Positions 1-10,680 of a stretch of DNA of 64,000 nucleotides are shown here, piece after piece. Below the pieces are notes generated by a model. The model did not search any database. It saw nothing but the letters and a program-made list of their open reading frames with translations, and was not told the origin of the DNA. Made by a program: the position numbers and the translations under genes. Where the stretch lies: NCBI GenBank assembly GCA_964017065.1, contig OZ024790.1:3926458-3990457 (forward strand), written 5' to 3'. This stretch comes from Haliclona indistincta. Its lineage: Eukaryota > Porifera > Demospongiae > Haplosclerida > Chalinidae. The stretch's first letter is position 1. The number at the start of each line of letters is the position of its first letter.

Positions 1-515
1 TCATGAAATTCTCCTGGCAGGTGCCTTTTGAACTTTATTTTTAGCGAAACGGTGATATACATGTAGATTTCACGATTCTCGATCGTGATCCATTGTCAGC
101 TAAGTGTCATGCGCCATTATTGTGATTGCGCAATACGCACGTGACCAAGCTGTGGTTAGCGCACGTGACAGAGCACTAGTTTGAATATCGCCGAGTCGTA
201 TGGATCACGGAGAACACATATTTGTCCGGAGTCTTCGAAGAACGGTAAGCTCGAGTAGGATCACCATTCTGCGCTTGCTAGATAATTATAACCATTGTAC
301 AGGTCTACAAACAAGTGTGGGCGGGGCTCGTATGCATGCATGCGTAGGCGAGCTGATATAACAATTATTTTTAGCTAAAGTTTAAAATTGTTCATAATAA
401 AGAAAAACCATCAGCAACAGCAAAACTAAACCAATGGTGGAAACAAAGACAGCACAGTACGTGCATGATATTGAACTGCACTTCACTGAACAAGAAAAAA
501 CGGACATAAACAAGA
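1..515 (-). repeat. Inverted copy of the foldback/hairpin-end repeat, cut by window edge
   Basis: This stretch is the reverse complement of the right-hand part of the repeat at 15.6-16.14 kb and 1.93-3.12 kb. Shared landmarks are the GCACGTGAC-type E-box stretches, the TCTTCGAAGA palindrome and the AGGAGAATTTCA block at the extreme left edge. Its 3' end, which carries a hairpin in the other copies, lies outside the window. No coding potential is visible. Confidence 0.8.
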
Positions 516-893
516 TTTAAAAAGATTTTCTATCGAAATCAAAAGGATGTAAGGTTGTGAAATCTACCACTGGTTCACAATGTAAACTAACAAGGAACAA
601 GCATGGAATGGTAACACGATTGACTTGCTAACAGATCACAGATCCCTACATCAGTGGCTGCTTTGACTGACTATAGCTAGTTCAGCTAGTTGCTGCTGAT
701 CGACACCTGATGTGCATTCAGCTTGTAACAAAATATTGATCTTATGTACAGCCACTGATGTAGGGATCTATGGTCTGTTAGGAAGTCAATCGTGCTACCA
801 TTCCATGCTTGTTCCTTGTTATCTTACATTGTGGACCAGTGGTAGATTTCACAACCCTACATCCCTTTGATTTTGATAGAAATCTTTTTAATT
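516..893. repeat. Foldback element copy 1 (long inverted repeat)
   Basis: Two arms of about 138 nt are near-complementary. They start with AAAAAGATTTTCTATCGAAA on the left and end with the complementary motif on the right, around a loop of roughly 100 nt. Other copies lie at about 1556, 15256 and 27880. The flanks on both sides are themselves inverted copies of one another, so this foldback sits at the centre of a much larger palindrome (1 to about 1004). Confidence 0.85.
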
Positions 894-1555
894 TGTTTGT
901 GTCTTTTTTCTTTTCAGTAAAGTGTAGTTCAATATCATGCAGTACTGAGCAGTCTTTGTTTCCACCATTAGTTTAGTTTTCCTGTTGTTGATGGCTTTTC
1001 TTTCTTAAGGTGGCGGGATAAGCTTACCATTTTCATGATTGTACTGGGTACATTTATTTTCACGACAAGACTGAACTTGGTGGCTGCTTTTTGCACTCAG
1101 CCTTACTCGCGCTGTCTCTAGGACCTGATTAATGTAAGTTTCGAGCCTATGCTCCTCGCCTTCGCGAAGCTACAAGACCGACCATCGCGAGGAGGTTAGT
1201 GCAGATTTTATCGAGTTGCATGCTAAACGAAGAGCTTACAGCTACATGAGCACGCTTACCACCCCAGAAACTAGGACTTCAAGGATGCTTTTTGCTGCAC
1301 GCTTCTCGAGTGCAGAGCTAGCAACGCTTGCTCATGGTAGCCTCGTCCCCAGGCCCTACTGGAAACGTTGGAGAGAGCGCAATTTAAGGGGCGTAACGAG
1401 GGGAATGGCGAAGACCGGAAGAAAAATGGTAGGGCCTGGTGAATGGGGTTGACCGTAGTTGGAACAGTGCGCCAACATTCCGGCGCACTCATAATTACAC
1501 AAACTTGCATAGCTGCGGTTAAATTGATAATCATGGCAGCTACATATAGCTAAAG

Positions 1556-3431
1556 AAAATAAAAAGATTTCTATCGAAATCAAAAGGATGTAGGGTTGTG
1601 AAATCTACCACTGGTCAACAATGTAAACTAACAAGGAACAAGCATGGAATGGTAACACGATTGACTTGCTAACAGACCATAGATCCCTACATCAGTGGCT
1701 GCTGTAGTTGACTATAGCTAGTTCAGCTTAGCTTGTTGCTGTTGTCTGACACCTGACGTGCATTCAGCTTGTGACAGCTTATGTACAGCCACTGATGTAG
1801 GGATCTATGGTCTGTTAGCAAGTCAATCGTGTTACCATTCCATGCTTGTTCCTTGTTTCTTTACATTGTTGACCAGTGGTAGATTTCACAACCCTACATC
1901 CTTTTGATTTCGATAGAAATCTTTTTAATTTTCTTGTTTGTGTCCTTTTTTCTTTTTCAGTGAAGTACAGTTCAATATCATGCAATTACTGTGCCATCTT
2001 TGTTTCCACCATTGGTTCGGTTTTCCTGTTGTTGATGGCTTTTCTTTATTATTAACAATTTTAAAGTTGTAGCTAAATAATTCTTGTGCTGTAGATATCA
2101 GGTCGCCTACGCATGCATGAATACAGTGCATACGAGCCCCGCCCATACTTGTTTACGGCGGTTATAATTATCTGGCAAGGCAGAATGGTCATTCTGCGCT
2201 TGCTAGCTTACCGTTCTTCGAAGACTCCAGACAAATAATCGTGATCTATACGGCGTGGTGATACTCAAGCTTGTGCTTGATCACGTGCGCTAACCACAGC
2301 TTGGTCACGTGCGTATTGCGCAATCACTATAATTATTAAGGGTGCTCGGTCATTATTAATATTCATGAGGCGGCGCTGTTGCTATGGGCCAGATTTCCAG
2401 ATGTAAAGCAGCTACGAACGCATCGCTAGCTGCATAACAACACGACTGGAAGTACTGCTTGTATACATAGACCAAAATGTTATTAAGACAGGTACATGAT
2501 GTAACAAGTAGGTAAAAATAAAAATAAAAAATAAAATTTAAGTAGGACCAATTCAGATTTTGTACAAGTTTTAGCGAGACAGCTTACCGGGAAGGACCGC
2601 CAGAGGCGCGGCAAAAACCACGCCTATTTGTCTGAAAGACTTTTTAGCGGAGCATGCCAGGTTGCTGAAACCACGTTTCTGTGGCAATCTTGACACGAGG
2701 AATCCAGTAACGGAGAGCTTTGGGCAGTAAAGCAGCGACAAACAGTACTTACGTCACTTATCTTGGCTGTTGAATACGCAATTCGAAAAAACTCTCCGTT
2801 ACAGTGTTGGCCACGTGTAGCTTACTATCTTTGCACTGTATAAGCGTAGTCCAACGCTTCATGCCCGAGTTTTATACTGTTTTGTGCTTTCCCAGTACGT
2901 ACACGAAGTACAAAGCGCGAAATGATATTCACAGCCACGTGCCGATATAATGATATTCACAAGTACTGACCGCCTGATGAATATTAATAATGACCGAGCA
3001 CCCTTAATGGCGTCTAACACTTAGCTGACAATGGATTACGATCGAGAAATCGCGGAATTTATATCGCCGTTTCGCTAAAAACTAAGTTCAAAAGGCACAT
3101 GCCAGGAGAATTTCACGACTGTTCGTGGGTGTTTTGGTCTCGGCACTGCTCGCGTAAAGGTGCTAGGCGAGTGGAAGAAAGAAGAAGAAAACGAAGATGA
3201 CGAAACTCGATTTTCACCGTTTCCAGGTTCGTCACGTTAGTAACAATTTCGAGTGATCTCCTTGCTACTGTAAGATGGGGCAACGCTAGAGAGCATATCT
3301 AAGTGTCTTTGGACGTATAAAATTCATCACCAGGCGAAATATCAGCGTTTGAACGCTAATACATTGTATGTAGCCGCCATCTTGTTTTCTCGTTCAACCC
3401 TACATAGGGAGACACTACCGTGTCTCCCTAA
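1556..3431 (+). mobile_element. Foldback repeat copy 2 with Helitron-like 3' hairpin end
   Basis: A foldback (1556-1932) is followed by a conserved body shared with the copies ending at 16478 and 29046. It ends in a perfect 9-bp-stem hairpin (3407-3428, GGGAGACAC...GTGTCTCCC) and then CTAA (3428-3431), with T as the next base. Hairpin plus CTRR before a T is the 3' signature of Helitrons. The 5' end is not a clear Helitron start, so the class is uncertain. A separate 664-bp element (2340-3003) is inserted in this copy. No transposase or Rep/helicase ORF belongs to the repeat itself. Confidence 0.65.
2340..3003. mobile_element. 664-bp TTAA-targeted MITE nested in repeat copy 2
   Basis: Terminal inverted repeats of at least 34 nt begin GGGTGCTCGGTCATTATTAA on both ends with one mismatch. 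The element is bracketed by TTAA (2336-2339 and 3004-3007). The orthologous position in the copy at about 16020-16035 has a single TTAA with the same flanks, so the insertion and its four-base duplication can be read directly. The interior is non-coding. Confidence 0.9.
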
Positions 3432-3895
3432 TAGTATTCTAGACAGTGCTATTGACGCGGCAGCAGCCCGGTTAGGGTATGAAGAGGTGAAACCGGAACA
3501 AAGAGAAGCAGTAAGAGGTCTTGTGAATGGAAGGGATGTTTTTGTCGCGCTACCTACCGGTTTCGGGAAGTCACTATGCAATGCCATGCTGCCTTTGGTT
3601 TTTGATAGTGTTCGTGGTCTTCCACCTTCTACTTCTATTGTACTTTGCGTGACTCAACTGGTTGCGCTAATGATGGATCAAAAGGAAAAAATTTACGCCC
3701 AGGGGAGTTAGTGTAGAGTACGTTGGAGCAGACGTTGACTCGAGTCATGAACGGATTAGACAAGGTTTGTGTCAGCTGGTATACATGAGTCCAGAATCAC
3801 TGATCTGCATCCTTCACTGGAGAGAGTTGCTAAGAACTGAGCACTATCAAACAAACCTTGTTGCTGTTTGCTGTTGTAGTCGATGAGATCTCACG
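3432..3895 (+). pseudogene. RecQ-like DNA helicase fragment, broken
   Basis: An open frame (up to 3711) contains a Walker A-like LPTGFGKS at about 3562-3585 and a following motif Ia-like segment (SIVLCVTQLVALMMDQ). After a frame break near 3700 the similarity continues in another frame: a GADVDSS region, LVYMSPESL at about 3778-3804, and a VVDE walker-B-like motif near 3872-3883. This order matches the first helicase lobe of RecQ-family DNA helicases. Only about 150 residues of the lobe remain, there is at least one frameshift, and no second lobe follows. The apparent ATG at 3349 lies in the upstream repeat, so it is not a native start. It is a dead fragment, possibly captured by the surrounding element. 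Confidence 0.8.
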
Positions 3896-4317
3896 TGTAG
3901 CAGCCACACCTTATTTTGCAATCAGCCACACCACATTATAATAACCAGTTTACACAATTTCGTTCAATTACAACACCACAAATCACGCCTATCACATTTC
4001 AATGTTCCAGGTATTGTGAAGCCCGTTCACCAGACTCTTCCTCATCCCCATATCTTGGAAGAGGCTGGGGACCAGACTAAGCTCTTCGTTTAGCATGCAA
4101 CTCGATAAAAACTGCACTAACCTCCTCGCGATGGACGTCGGTCTTGTAGCTTCGCGACGGCGGGGAGCATAGGCTCGAAACTTACATTAATCAAGTCCTA
4201 GAGACAGCGCGAGTAAGACTGAGTGCAAAAAGCAGCCACCAAGTTCAGTCTTGTCGTGAAAATAACAGTACCCAGTAAAATCATGAAATCATTAATTTTG
4301 GTATCCCGCTACCTTAA

Positions 4318-5067
4318 AGTAAAGTAAAAAAGTTTTAATAAAAAAACTAAAAAATGTAGGGATGACACTTGCAAAAGTAAAGGAAAAAGATGGGATGATG
4401 CTTGCAAAAGTAAAGGAACAAGATGGAATGATACTTGCAAAAGTAAAAGAACAAGCTATGATGGGATGATGCTTGTAAAAGTAAAGGAACAAGATGGGAT
4501 GATGCTTGTAAAAGTGAAGTATGGAATAAATGCTTGCAAATGTAAAAGTCCCAAGTATCCCTACATCAACGGCTTGCTGCGATGACGTGCAGCTGACAAA
4601 TGCGGAATCCTCTTCCTATACCTTTTACAACTGTCAATTACTTAATCGGACTGCGTCCTCCAAACCACAGATACCTCTAGTTATTTACAACTGTCAACTA
4701 CTTCATCGGACTGCGTCCTCCAAACACAGATACCTCTAGTTGTTTACAACCGTCAATTACTTCATCGGACTGCGTCCTCCTTCAAGTCACTGATGTAGGG
4801 ATACTTGGGACTTTACATTTGCAAGCATTATTCCGTACTTCACTTTTGCAAGCATCATCCAATCTTGTTCCTTTACTTTTGCAAGCATCATCCCATCTTG
4901 TTCTTTTACTTTTGCAAGCATCAAATAATTCCATCTTGTCCCTTTACTTTTGCAAGCATCATCTCATCTTGTTCCTTTACTTTTGCAAGCATCATCTCAT
5001 CTTGTTCCTTTACTTTTGCAAGCGTCATCCCTACACTTTTTAGTTTTTTATTAAAACTTTTTACTTT
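4318..5067. repeat. Foldback element with internal 33-nt tandem repeats
   Basis: The left arm (about 4318-4565) and right arm (about 4790-5067) are inverted copies. Each is built from tandem units based on TTTTGCAAGCATCATCC with a CTTGTTCCTTTAC spacer. Both arms carry the ATGTAGGGAT motif seen at several repeat ends in this window. The spacer holds a separate tandem repeat. No coding function. Confidence 0.8.
4626..4782 (+). repeat. Three-copy minisatellite of about 57-59 nt
   Basis: Three imperfect tandem copies of a unit containing TTACAACTGTCAATTACTT and CGGACTGCGTCCTCC lie in the loop of the foldback element at 4318-5067. Confidence 0.75.
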
Positions 5068-5475
5068 GCTTGTTCCTGTTACTTTTGTGATCACTATCAG
5101 TTTGAACTTATTAGCTCTATTCTAGCTATGCTAGCTTTTATTTCATTTTTACAACTCTGTGAGCAGCAGATACTAGTCTAGTAGATCAGAATGTGCATAG
5201 CCTCTAGACAGAGAGTCAAGGAAGTGAAAGAAAATGGAATTTTATTATCGGCAACACAAGAATAATAAAAAGGTTTAAATTAGTTAGAGAGGTTGAGAGT
5301 ATGAGTTGACAACATGATATTTCTTAGCACTGTAATGGATGAAGAAGAGACTAACACTAACAACTCAGTGGAACACTATGATGATCATGGCTGGAAGCCT
5401 AGTCCGTAGACTAGTCCCAGGCTTGCATGTTGATGTCGATATCACGATCACAGAGGCTTCTAGCTTTTTACAATG
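5068..5475. other. Intergenic stretch, nothing recognised
   Basis: AT-rich DNA between the foldback element and the tetranucleotide array. I see no plausible ORF, RNA or terminal inverted repeat. Confidence 0.5.
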
Positions 5476-5766
5476 ACCGATGGATGGATGGATGGATGGA
5501 TGGATGGATGGATGGATGGATGGATGGATGGATGGGTGGGTGGGTGGATGGATGGATGGATGGATGGATGGATGGATGGATGGATGGATGGATGGATGGA
5601 TGGATGGATGGATGGATGGATGGATGGATGGATGGATGGATGGATGGATGGATGGATGGATGGATGGATGGATGGATGGATGGATGGATGGATGGATGGA
5701 TGGATGGATGGATGGATGGATGGATGGATGGATGGATGGATGGATGGATGGATGGATGGATGGATC
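5476..5766 (+). repeat. (GGAT)n microsatellite, about 290 bp
   Basis: Nearly uninterrupted GGAT/TGGA repeats with a short GGGT variation near 5533-5543. The open frames on both strands (repeating tetrapeptides) are a consequence of the repeat and not genes. Confidence 0.98.
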
Positions 5767-6899
5767 GATCGATCGTCGATAGTCGCTGGGGACGTTTTCG
5801 TGCAATATGGGCTCGCTCAGGCTCGCCCCAATTAAGGTAGAGTGGCCTATTTCCGGCCATTGTTTGGCTCGTTCAGGTTTGCACGCACCGAGCGCCAAGA
5901 CGAACGAGCCACGAGCTCTTGCACTGCAGTCACTGTTACTACTGGGTATATTCTTTCAGCAGGAGGACGTTGGCGTTGAAGATTCGATGCTTCTTGGCAG
6001 CAAGAATTAATAAAAACTAGTAACCATAAATAGCGAAAATCGGGGTTAAATTGGGTAATTCCGGTCACTTTGAAAACGACTTTCTACGCTAAAGACGAGA
6101 GTTTGGCAGCTGTTTTTGCTAGAAATAGATGTGTTCAGCATCCTATAACATTCTATTATTCTCATTAAGCAGTACTTTTGTATAATGATTGCATTTAGCA
6201 GACGTTTATGGCACGGATTATTGGTACAGCTATAGTTGGTCTAAATGCAAAGTGTTGTAGAGATTTCCAAAATTGTGTGCCGCGCTACGATCAGCTTCTT
6301 TCGTCTCCTGCCGCTTTCAAAGCTGTCTGCATGATTTTATTTTTTCGCTGTAGTAAAAGCTATTTTGCAATGTCACAGCCCCCGTAGAGCTTAGAATGAG
6401 CTCCACCTAACATGATACTGGCATCTGCCAGTTCGAAATCGCTGAAGATAGCAGGATAATACTATGCCTGCATTTTCATTAATATTCAGCCTTTAGTTTA
6501 AGCTTAGTTTGCTAACGAGTTACATCTTCTTTTAAGAATTAAAATTCAAACGGCAAAGTTTCTCTTTTTTATTTCAGCTTCATCAAACATACAAAGGTTC
6601 AGAGTGGCGCCCATTATACCAACAGGAAGGTATTTAATTAGCCTCAGTCTGGCTGTGATGGTAGTGAGATGTTGCCGCTACAAAGGCAGCATATTGGCTG
6701 CTTGAGCGAAAGCCCCTTCTTTCCAGGGCGATGGGTTTTCTGCAAAGTGACCGGAAATAGGCGGTGACCGAAATTAGGCAACTTTGACGACAGCCTCCTG
6801 CTTTACGGTATAAACGCGTGGACGCTGACGTGCTCTACTATAATTATCGCTGAGTGATATAGCTGAACTACTCACTGGCATGTGATTATCTCATTCACA
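5767..6899. other. Unique non-coding stretch upstream of the signal-peptide exon
   Basis: No convincing coding region. Short partly complementary blocks containing GACCGGAAATAGGC-type sequence occur near 5845, 6055 and 6740 and may be decayed transposon ends. The last few hundred bases could contain the promoter of the exon at 6900, but no core-promoter motif is clear enough to call. Confidence 0.4.
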
Positions 6900-6960
6900 A
6901 TGATGGTTGCCGCCTGGTTAGTCGTGATCTCAATCACGATCATTCAGATAGCAATTTCAG
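6900..6960 (+). CDS. Candidate first exon: signal peptide
   Basis: An ATG ATG start opens a 20-codon hydrophobic stretch (MMVAAWLVVISITIIQIAIS) and is followed directly by a consensus donor (G|GTCAGT) in phase 1. Every receptor module exon of gene A also begins in phase 1, and gene B opens with an exon of the same design. This makes it a good candidate for the missing signal-peptide exon of gene A. The gap to the first SRCR exon (17403) is over 10 kb of repeats, far larger than any other intron in the window, so the link is an inference. It could instead start a different or degraded gene. Confidence 0.45.
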
Positions 6961-7289
6961 GTCAGTTATTTAACATTATGGTTATTTTACACAACAACCA
7001 CACGGAGAAAGTTGATGATAATGAACTACCTATTATGTTTATTAAGTTACATATATAATGACTAATAGCGGCGACTATGATGCCCTCGGTCAGTTCCCAA
7101 GTTGTTTGTTGTTGCCCTCTGGTTCCACCTCTTTGTGTTTAGGTTACTATAGCTAGTTTTTCCTTGTATTGTAATAATCCTTTAGCATTCTCATAAAAAT
7201 ATCATGTTTTCGAGTTCCGCTACTCGGAACATCATCATCATGATTTTTATCAGTGGCCGGGCCACCGTATGTGGAGGAATATAGCTTAG

Positions 7290-7560
7290 CTTGCAAAGGC
7301 AGCCAATACTATAATTATTACAAAGCTAGCCAATACAATGTACTATAATTATTACAATACAATGTACTATAATTATTACAAAGCTAGCCAATACAATGTA
7401 CTATAATTATTACAATACAATGTACTATAATTATTACAAAGCTAGCCAATACAATGTACTATAATTATTCACAATACAATGTACTATAATTATTACAATA
7501 CAATACAATGTACTATAATTATTACAATAGAATGTACTATAATTATTATTACAGCCTGAG
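7290..7560 (+). repeat. AT-rich tandem repeat
   Basis: Repeated units of TACAATGTACTATAATTATT with alternating AAAGCTAGCCAA spacers (period about 28 and 58 nt), at least eight copies. Non-coding. Confidence 0.85.
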
Positions 7561-8130
7561 AACGAGGTTTACAGTGAGATAACACAAAGCCACTAAAATA
7601 ACACAGCAGTAGTGACTCATGATTATTGTGTGCAGTCAAAACTATGATAAGTAAGGTGGCCCCGTCATGTTGCGTCCACCATGTGACGACGTCTACATGA
7701 TGGTCTAACGGTAAAACCCAAGTCTGGATGTCAGAATTAATTTTGAAGATAACTGAAATCGCCGACACTCGCTCCGATTCGCCAAGCAAGTTGCACGGTG
7801 CTGCTGACACGGAGCAGCAATTCGCGCGCATACCTACATGTAGTGTCTATAGAGAGTTTTAGTTACACGTTTATTTGCACCGTTCACGGCTAACATCTGA
7901 CCGGCAAATCGAGTGGCGCAGAAGGGTACCGTGTGCTTAGCCACAATGCATCATTGTTCCTGAGCCCAGCCTACCTGTGTGGCCGGTGCTGCTTATTGAC
8001 TATATAGCAACTAGAATCTGAGTGATTGCCAAACCTGCACATATGCACTGTGCACATTTTTGAGCTAGTGCACTTATACTGACTTCAGTGCTGCATGGAT
8101 AACTGAGCATCAAACTGCCAGTGCTATGGA
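7561..8130. other. Unassigned stretch
   Basis: No recognisable gene. A minus-strand frame across about 7493-7831 has no domain resemblance and includes part of the upstream tandem repeat. Confidence 0.4.
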
Positions 8131-9905
8131 GAATGAAGCACCAAAGGTGCAGATGCCTCGGTGGAATGCAACCATTTCACATACACAGTAAAAAACTGCA
8201 GCTGTTATACCTTGCTGTACAGCAATCACAATGCAGTATAATAGTTATGCAATGCAATTCCTGTATGATGAAATTAAAGCTGAAGAGCGCTGCAACAAGC
8301 TGCAATACATCACTGTTAGCAGAATAAGCTAGTGGGTTGCAACTATGCAATCAGAAGCCTAGCAGTGCTAACCACATGGAATTCAGTTGGGCGTGCCTAT
8401 AATCAACACAGCACGTGAGCGCTGGTTGCTAGCTTGCTGGAGCTGGCGCTGCTTAGCGATAGCACGATTGATTTCTCAGCACTCACTGTACTACCTTGAG
8501 TAAAGAATTGTCTACAAGCTGTGAAGAAGACTATAGTAGACAGCTTTATCTTCAGCGAAGTCCCACAATGCTGAGCGAGTTCAGCAATGCCATTCAAGGT
8601 AACGAAGCTTTGGAACCAAAAGTCTATCAATTCAATTCCGAGGCAACACCGAGTTGAACATGTATTGCAAGTATCAGCGCTTAGTTTTCCGCCGACGCGG
8701 AGTTCTGCCTGCGGACAGAATGAAGCACCAAAGGTGCAGATGCCTCGGTGGAATGCAACCATTTCACATACACAGCAACAAACTGCAGCTATTATACCTT
8801 GCTGTACAGCAATCACAATGCAGTATAATAGTTGTTGAATGCAATTCCTGTATGATGAAATTAAAGCTGAAGAGCGCTGCAACAAGCTGCAATACAGCAC
8901 TGTTTGCAGAATAAGCTAGTGGGTTGCAACTATGCAATCAGAAGCCTAGCAGTGCTAACCACATGGAATTCAGTTGGGCGTGCCTATAATCAACACAGCA
9001 CGTGAGCGCTGGTTGCTAGCTTGCTGGAGCTGCCGCTGCTTAGCGATAGCACGATTGATTTCTCAGCACTCACTGTACTACCTTGAGTACAGAATTGTCT
9101 TACAAGCTGTGAAGAAGACTATAGTAGACAACTTTATCTTCAGCGAAGTCCCACAATGCTGAGCGAGTCCAGCAATGCCATTCAAGGTAACCAAGCTTTA
9201 AAACCAAAAGTCTATCAATTCAATTCCGAGCCAATATCGAGTTGGAGATGTATTGCAAGTATCAGCGCTTAGTTTTCTGCCGACGCGGAGTTCTGCCTGC
9301 GGACAGAATGAAAAATAGCACCAAAGGTGCGGATGCCTCGGTGGAATGACACATTATCAACAAACAAAACTATCCACCATTCCACAAACATGGCAGATGC
9401 ATGTATACAGGATTTCTGTACAGCAATCACAATGCAGTGCTTTAGTTATGCAATCAGAAGCCAATCAGTGCTGACCACAATTCAACTGGGCGTGTCTACA
9501 ATGTTCAGTACAGCCCATGCATACTAGATAGCTTCCATAGCTTACTCACACAATTTTTCTGGACCTGCGCTGCTATCCTGTAGTAGATTTCTAATCTATC
9601 AGCTTCTAGGCAATCAACTGTGAACAGCTTTGCCTTTGGAGAAGTCCAGATCGCCAGCAAAGTCTATGTCGCCAGCAACGGTAAACAAAGTAGGCAAATC
9701 ACGCCATAACTCGAGAACGAAGCTTTGTATCGAACTTTCGCTAGTTCACATCTGAGATAATATCGAGTTCTACCTCTATTGCAAGTTTCAGAGCTCACCG
9801 TTCAGCGTACGCTGCAAAAATAGTGTAACAGACAGACAGAATGACAGACAACGCGATTACAGGACTCGTTACAGTATGCCTCGTGGCTCCGCCCACCGAG
9901 GCATA
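8131..9905 (+). repeat. Tandem array of about 587-bp repeat units ending in a hairpin
   Basis: Units begin with the small palindrome GCACCAAAGGTGC followed by GATGCCTCGGTGGAA (near 8139, 8727 and 9319). The first two are nearly identical over their full length. The third diverges and ends with the 31-nt hairpin at 9875-9905. The same start motif occurs at about 12260, and inverted at about 13530-13552, so this is a dispersed family. Short open frames in the units are not conserved as proteins. Confidence 0.8.
9875..9905 (+). repeat. 31-nt hairpin, copy 1
   Basis: The stem TATGCCTCG...CGAGGCATA is separated by TGGCTCCGCCCAC. It is the right terminus of the repeat unit and lies directly beside a (TGAA)n array. 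Further copies are at 10044, 10109, 12714 and 13996. Confidence 0.9.
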
Positions 9906-10024
9906 ATGAATGAATGAATGAATGAATGAATGAATGAATGAATGAATGAATGAATGAATGAATGAATGAATGAATGAATGAATGAATGAATGAATGAATG
10001 AATGAATGAATGAATGAATGAATG
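9906..10024 (+). repeat. (TGAA)n microsatellite
   Basis: About 119 bp of uninterrupted tetranucleotide repeat starting immediately after the hairpin at 9875-9905. The open frames (FIHS-type repeats on the minus strand) are artefacts. Confidence 0.97.
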
Positions 10025-10043
10025 ACAAACCGACGAACTACTG

Positions 10044-10139
10044 TATGCCTCGTGGCTCCGCCCACCGAGGCATAATGACAGAATGAAGGACAAACCGACG
10101 AACTACTGTATGCCTCGTGGCTCCGCCCACCGAGGCATA
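10044..10139 (+). repeat. Two further 31-nt hairpins in tandem (10044-10074, 10109-10139)
   Basis: Each reads TATGCCTCGTGGCTCC...CGAGGCATA and is preceded by GACAAACCGACGAACTACTG, so a unit of about 65 nt (linker plus hairpin) has been duplicated. Confidence 0.9.
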
Positions 10140-10147
10140 ATTACTTA

Positions 10148-10680
10148 TACTGCGTTCACACAGGCACGAGATCGCGGGACAGCTCGCGTTGGCGCGCACC
10201 AACTCGTTTACAAAATTACTGTGTGAACAGGCACAAATCGAGCCGAGCCGTGCCGAGTCGAGCTTGATTAGCCCACTTTCCAATAGTGACCCAGAATGGG
10301 GTCTGACCCGGGTAAGCGTGCTGCATGTGGCTGTGTGAACGCGGAAGCTGGGCCAGCCCGCTTACAAACTTTTCCTTCAAGAATCAGCGGTTAGTTTATT
10401 CATGATAATTATCTGCTTAGAAAAGTACTTCCGAAGCAGTAAACAACGCGCCTACCTACTCGTAACTGCACGAAAACTGCACGAGCAGTTCTTCGTTCGA
10501 CGCTTGGTTCGACGCCATTTTAGCCATCCTTTTATTACCAGGAAGTATCCGCCCCTTCATTATTGCGTGTAGCGAGCTCGAACTAGCTTGCGTGCTACTG
10601 TGTGAACGCTGCCAAATAGCGTGCCAGTTACTCGCGCCGACCTGGGCTGGCTTGCTTCACATGCCTGTGTGAACGCAGTA
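10148..10680. mobile_element. 533-bp element with perfect 19-nt terminal inverted repeats
   Basis: The ends are TACTGCGTTCACACAGGCA and its exact complement. TTA directly flanks both sides (10145-10147, 10681-10683), which suggests a three-base target duplication. The interior is GC-rich with short CGAGCC/GTGCC runs and no transposase. It is a non-autonomous DNA transposon. The TTA duplication would fit the PIF/Harbinger type, but termini alone do not prove it. Confidence 0.75.

Larger units (their letters stand above)
1009..4313. mobile_element. 3.3-kb terminal-inverted-repeat element flanked by TTAA
   Basis: The left end begins GGTGGCGGGATA directly after TTAA (1005-1008). The right end is the complement of GGTAGCGGGATA, directly before TTAA (4314-4317). 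The inverted arms extend about 230 nt (1009-1238 and about 4083-4313) with only scattered differences. TTAA target duplication is the habit of piggyBac-type and a few other DNA transposons. No intact transposase is seen inside. The interior instead holds a nested foldback repeat, a second TTAA element and a RecQ-like helicase fragment, so it is either a non-autonomous carrier or a heavily invaded element. The superfamily assignment rests only on TTAA. Confidence 0.65.

Noticed and set aside
3349..3711. Functional RecQ helicase gene starting at 3349
   Set aside because: The start lies in a repeat shared with 16.4 kb and 28.98 kb. The frame breaks within the first lobe and the rest of the enzyme is absent.
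4340..5040. CRISPR-like direct repeats
   Set aside because: The units are contiguous or nearly so, in opposite orientation in two arms, and form a foldback element.
5365..5898. Repetitive proteins (WMDG / HPSI repeats) on both strands
   Set aside because: They are translations of the (GGAT)n microsatellite.
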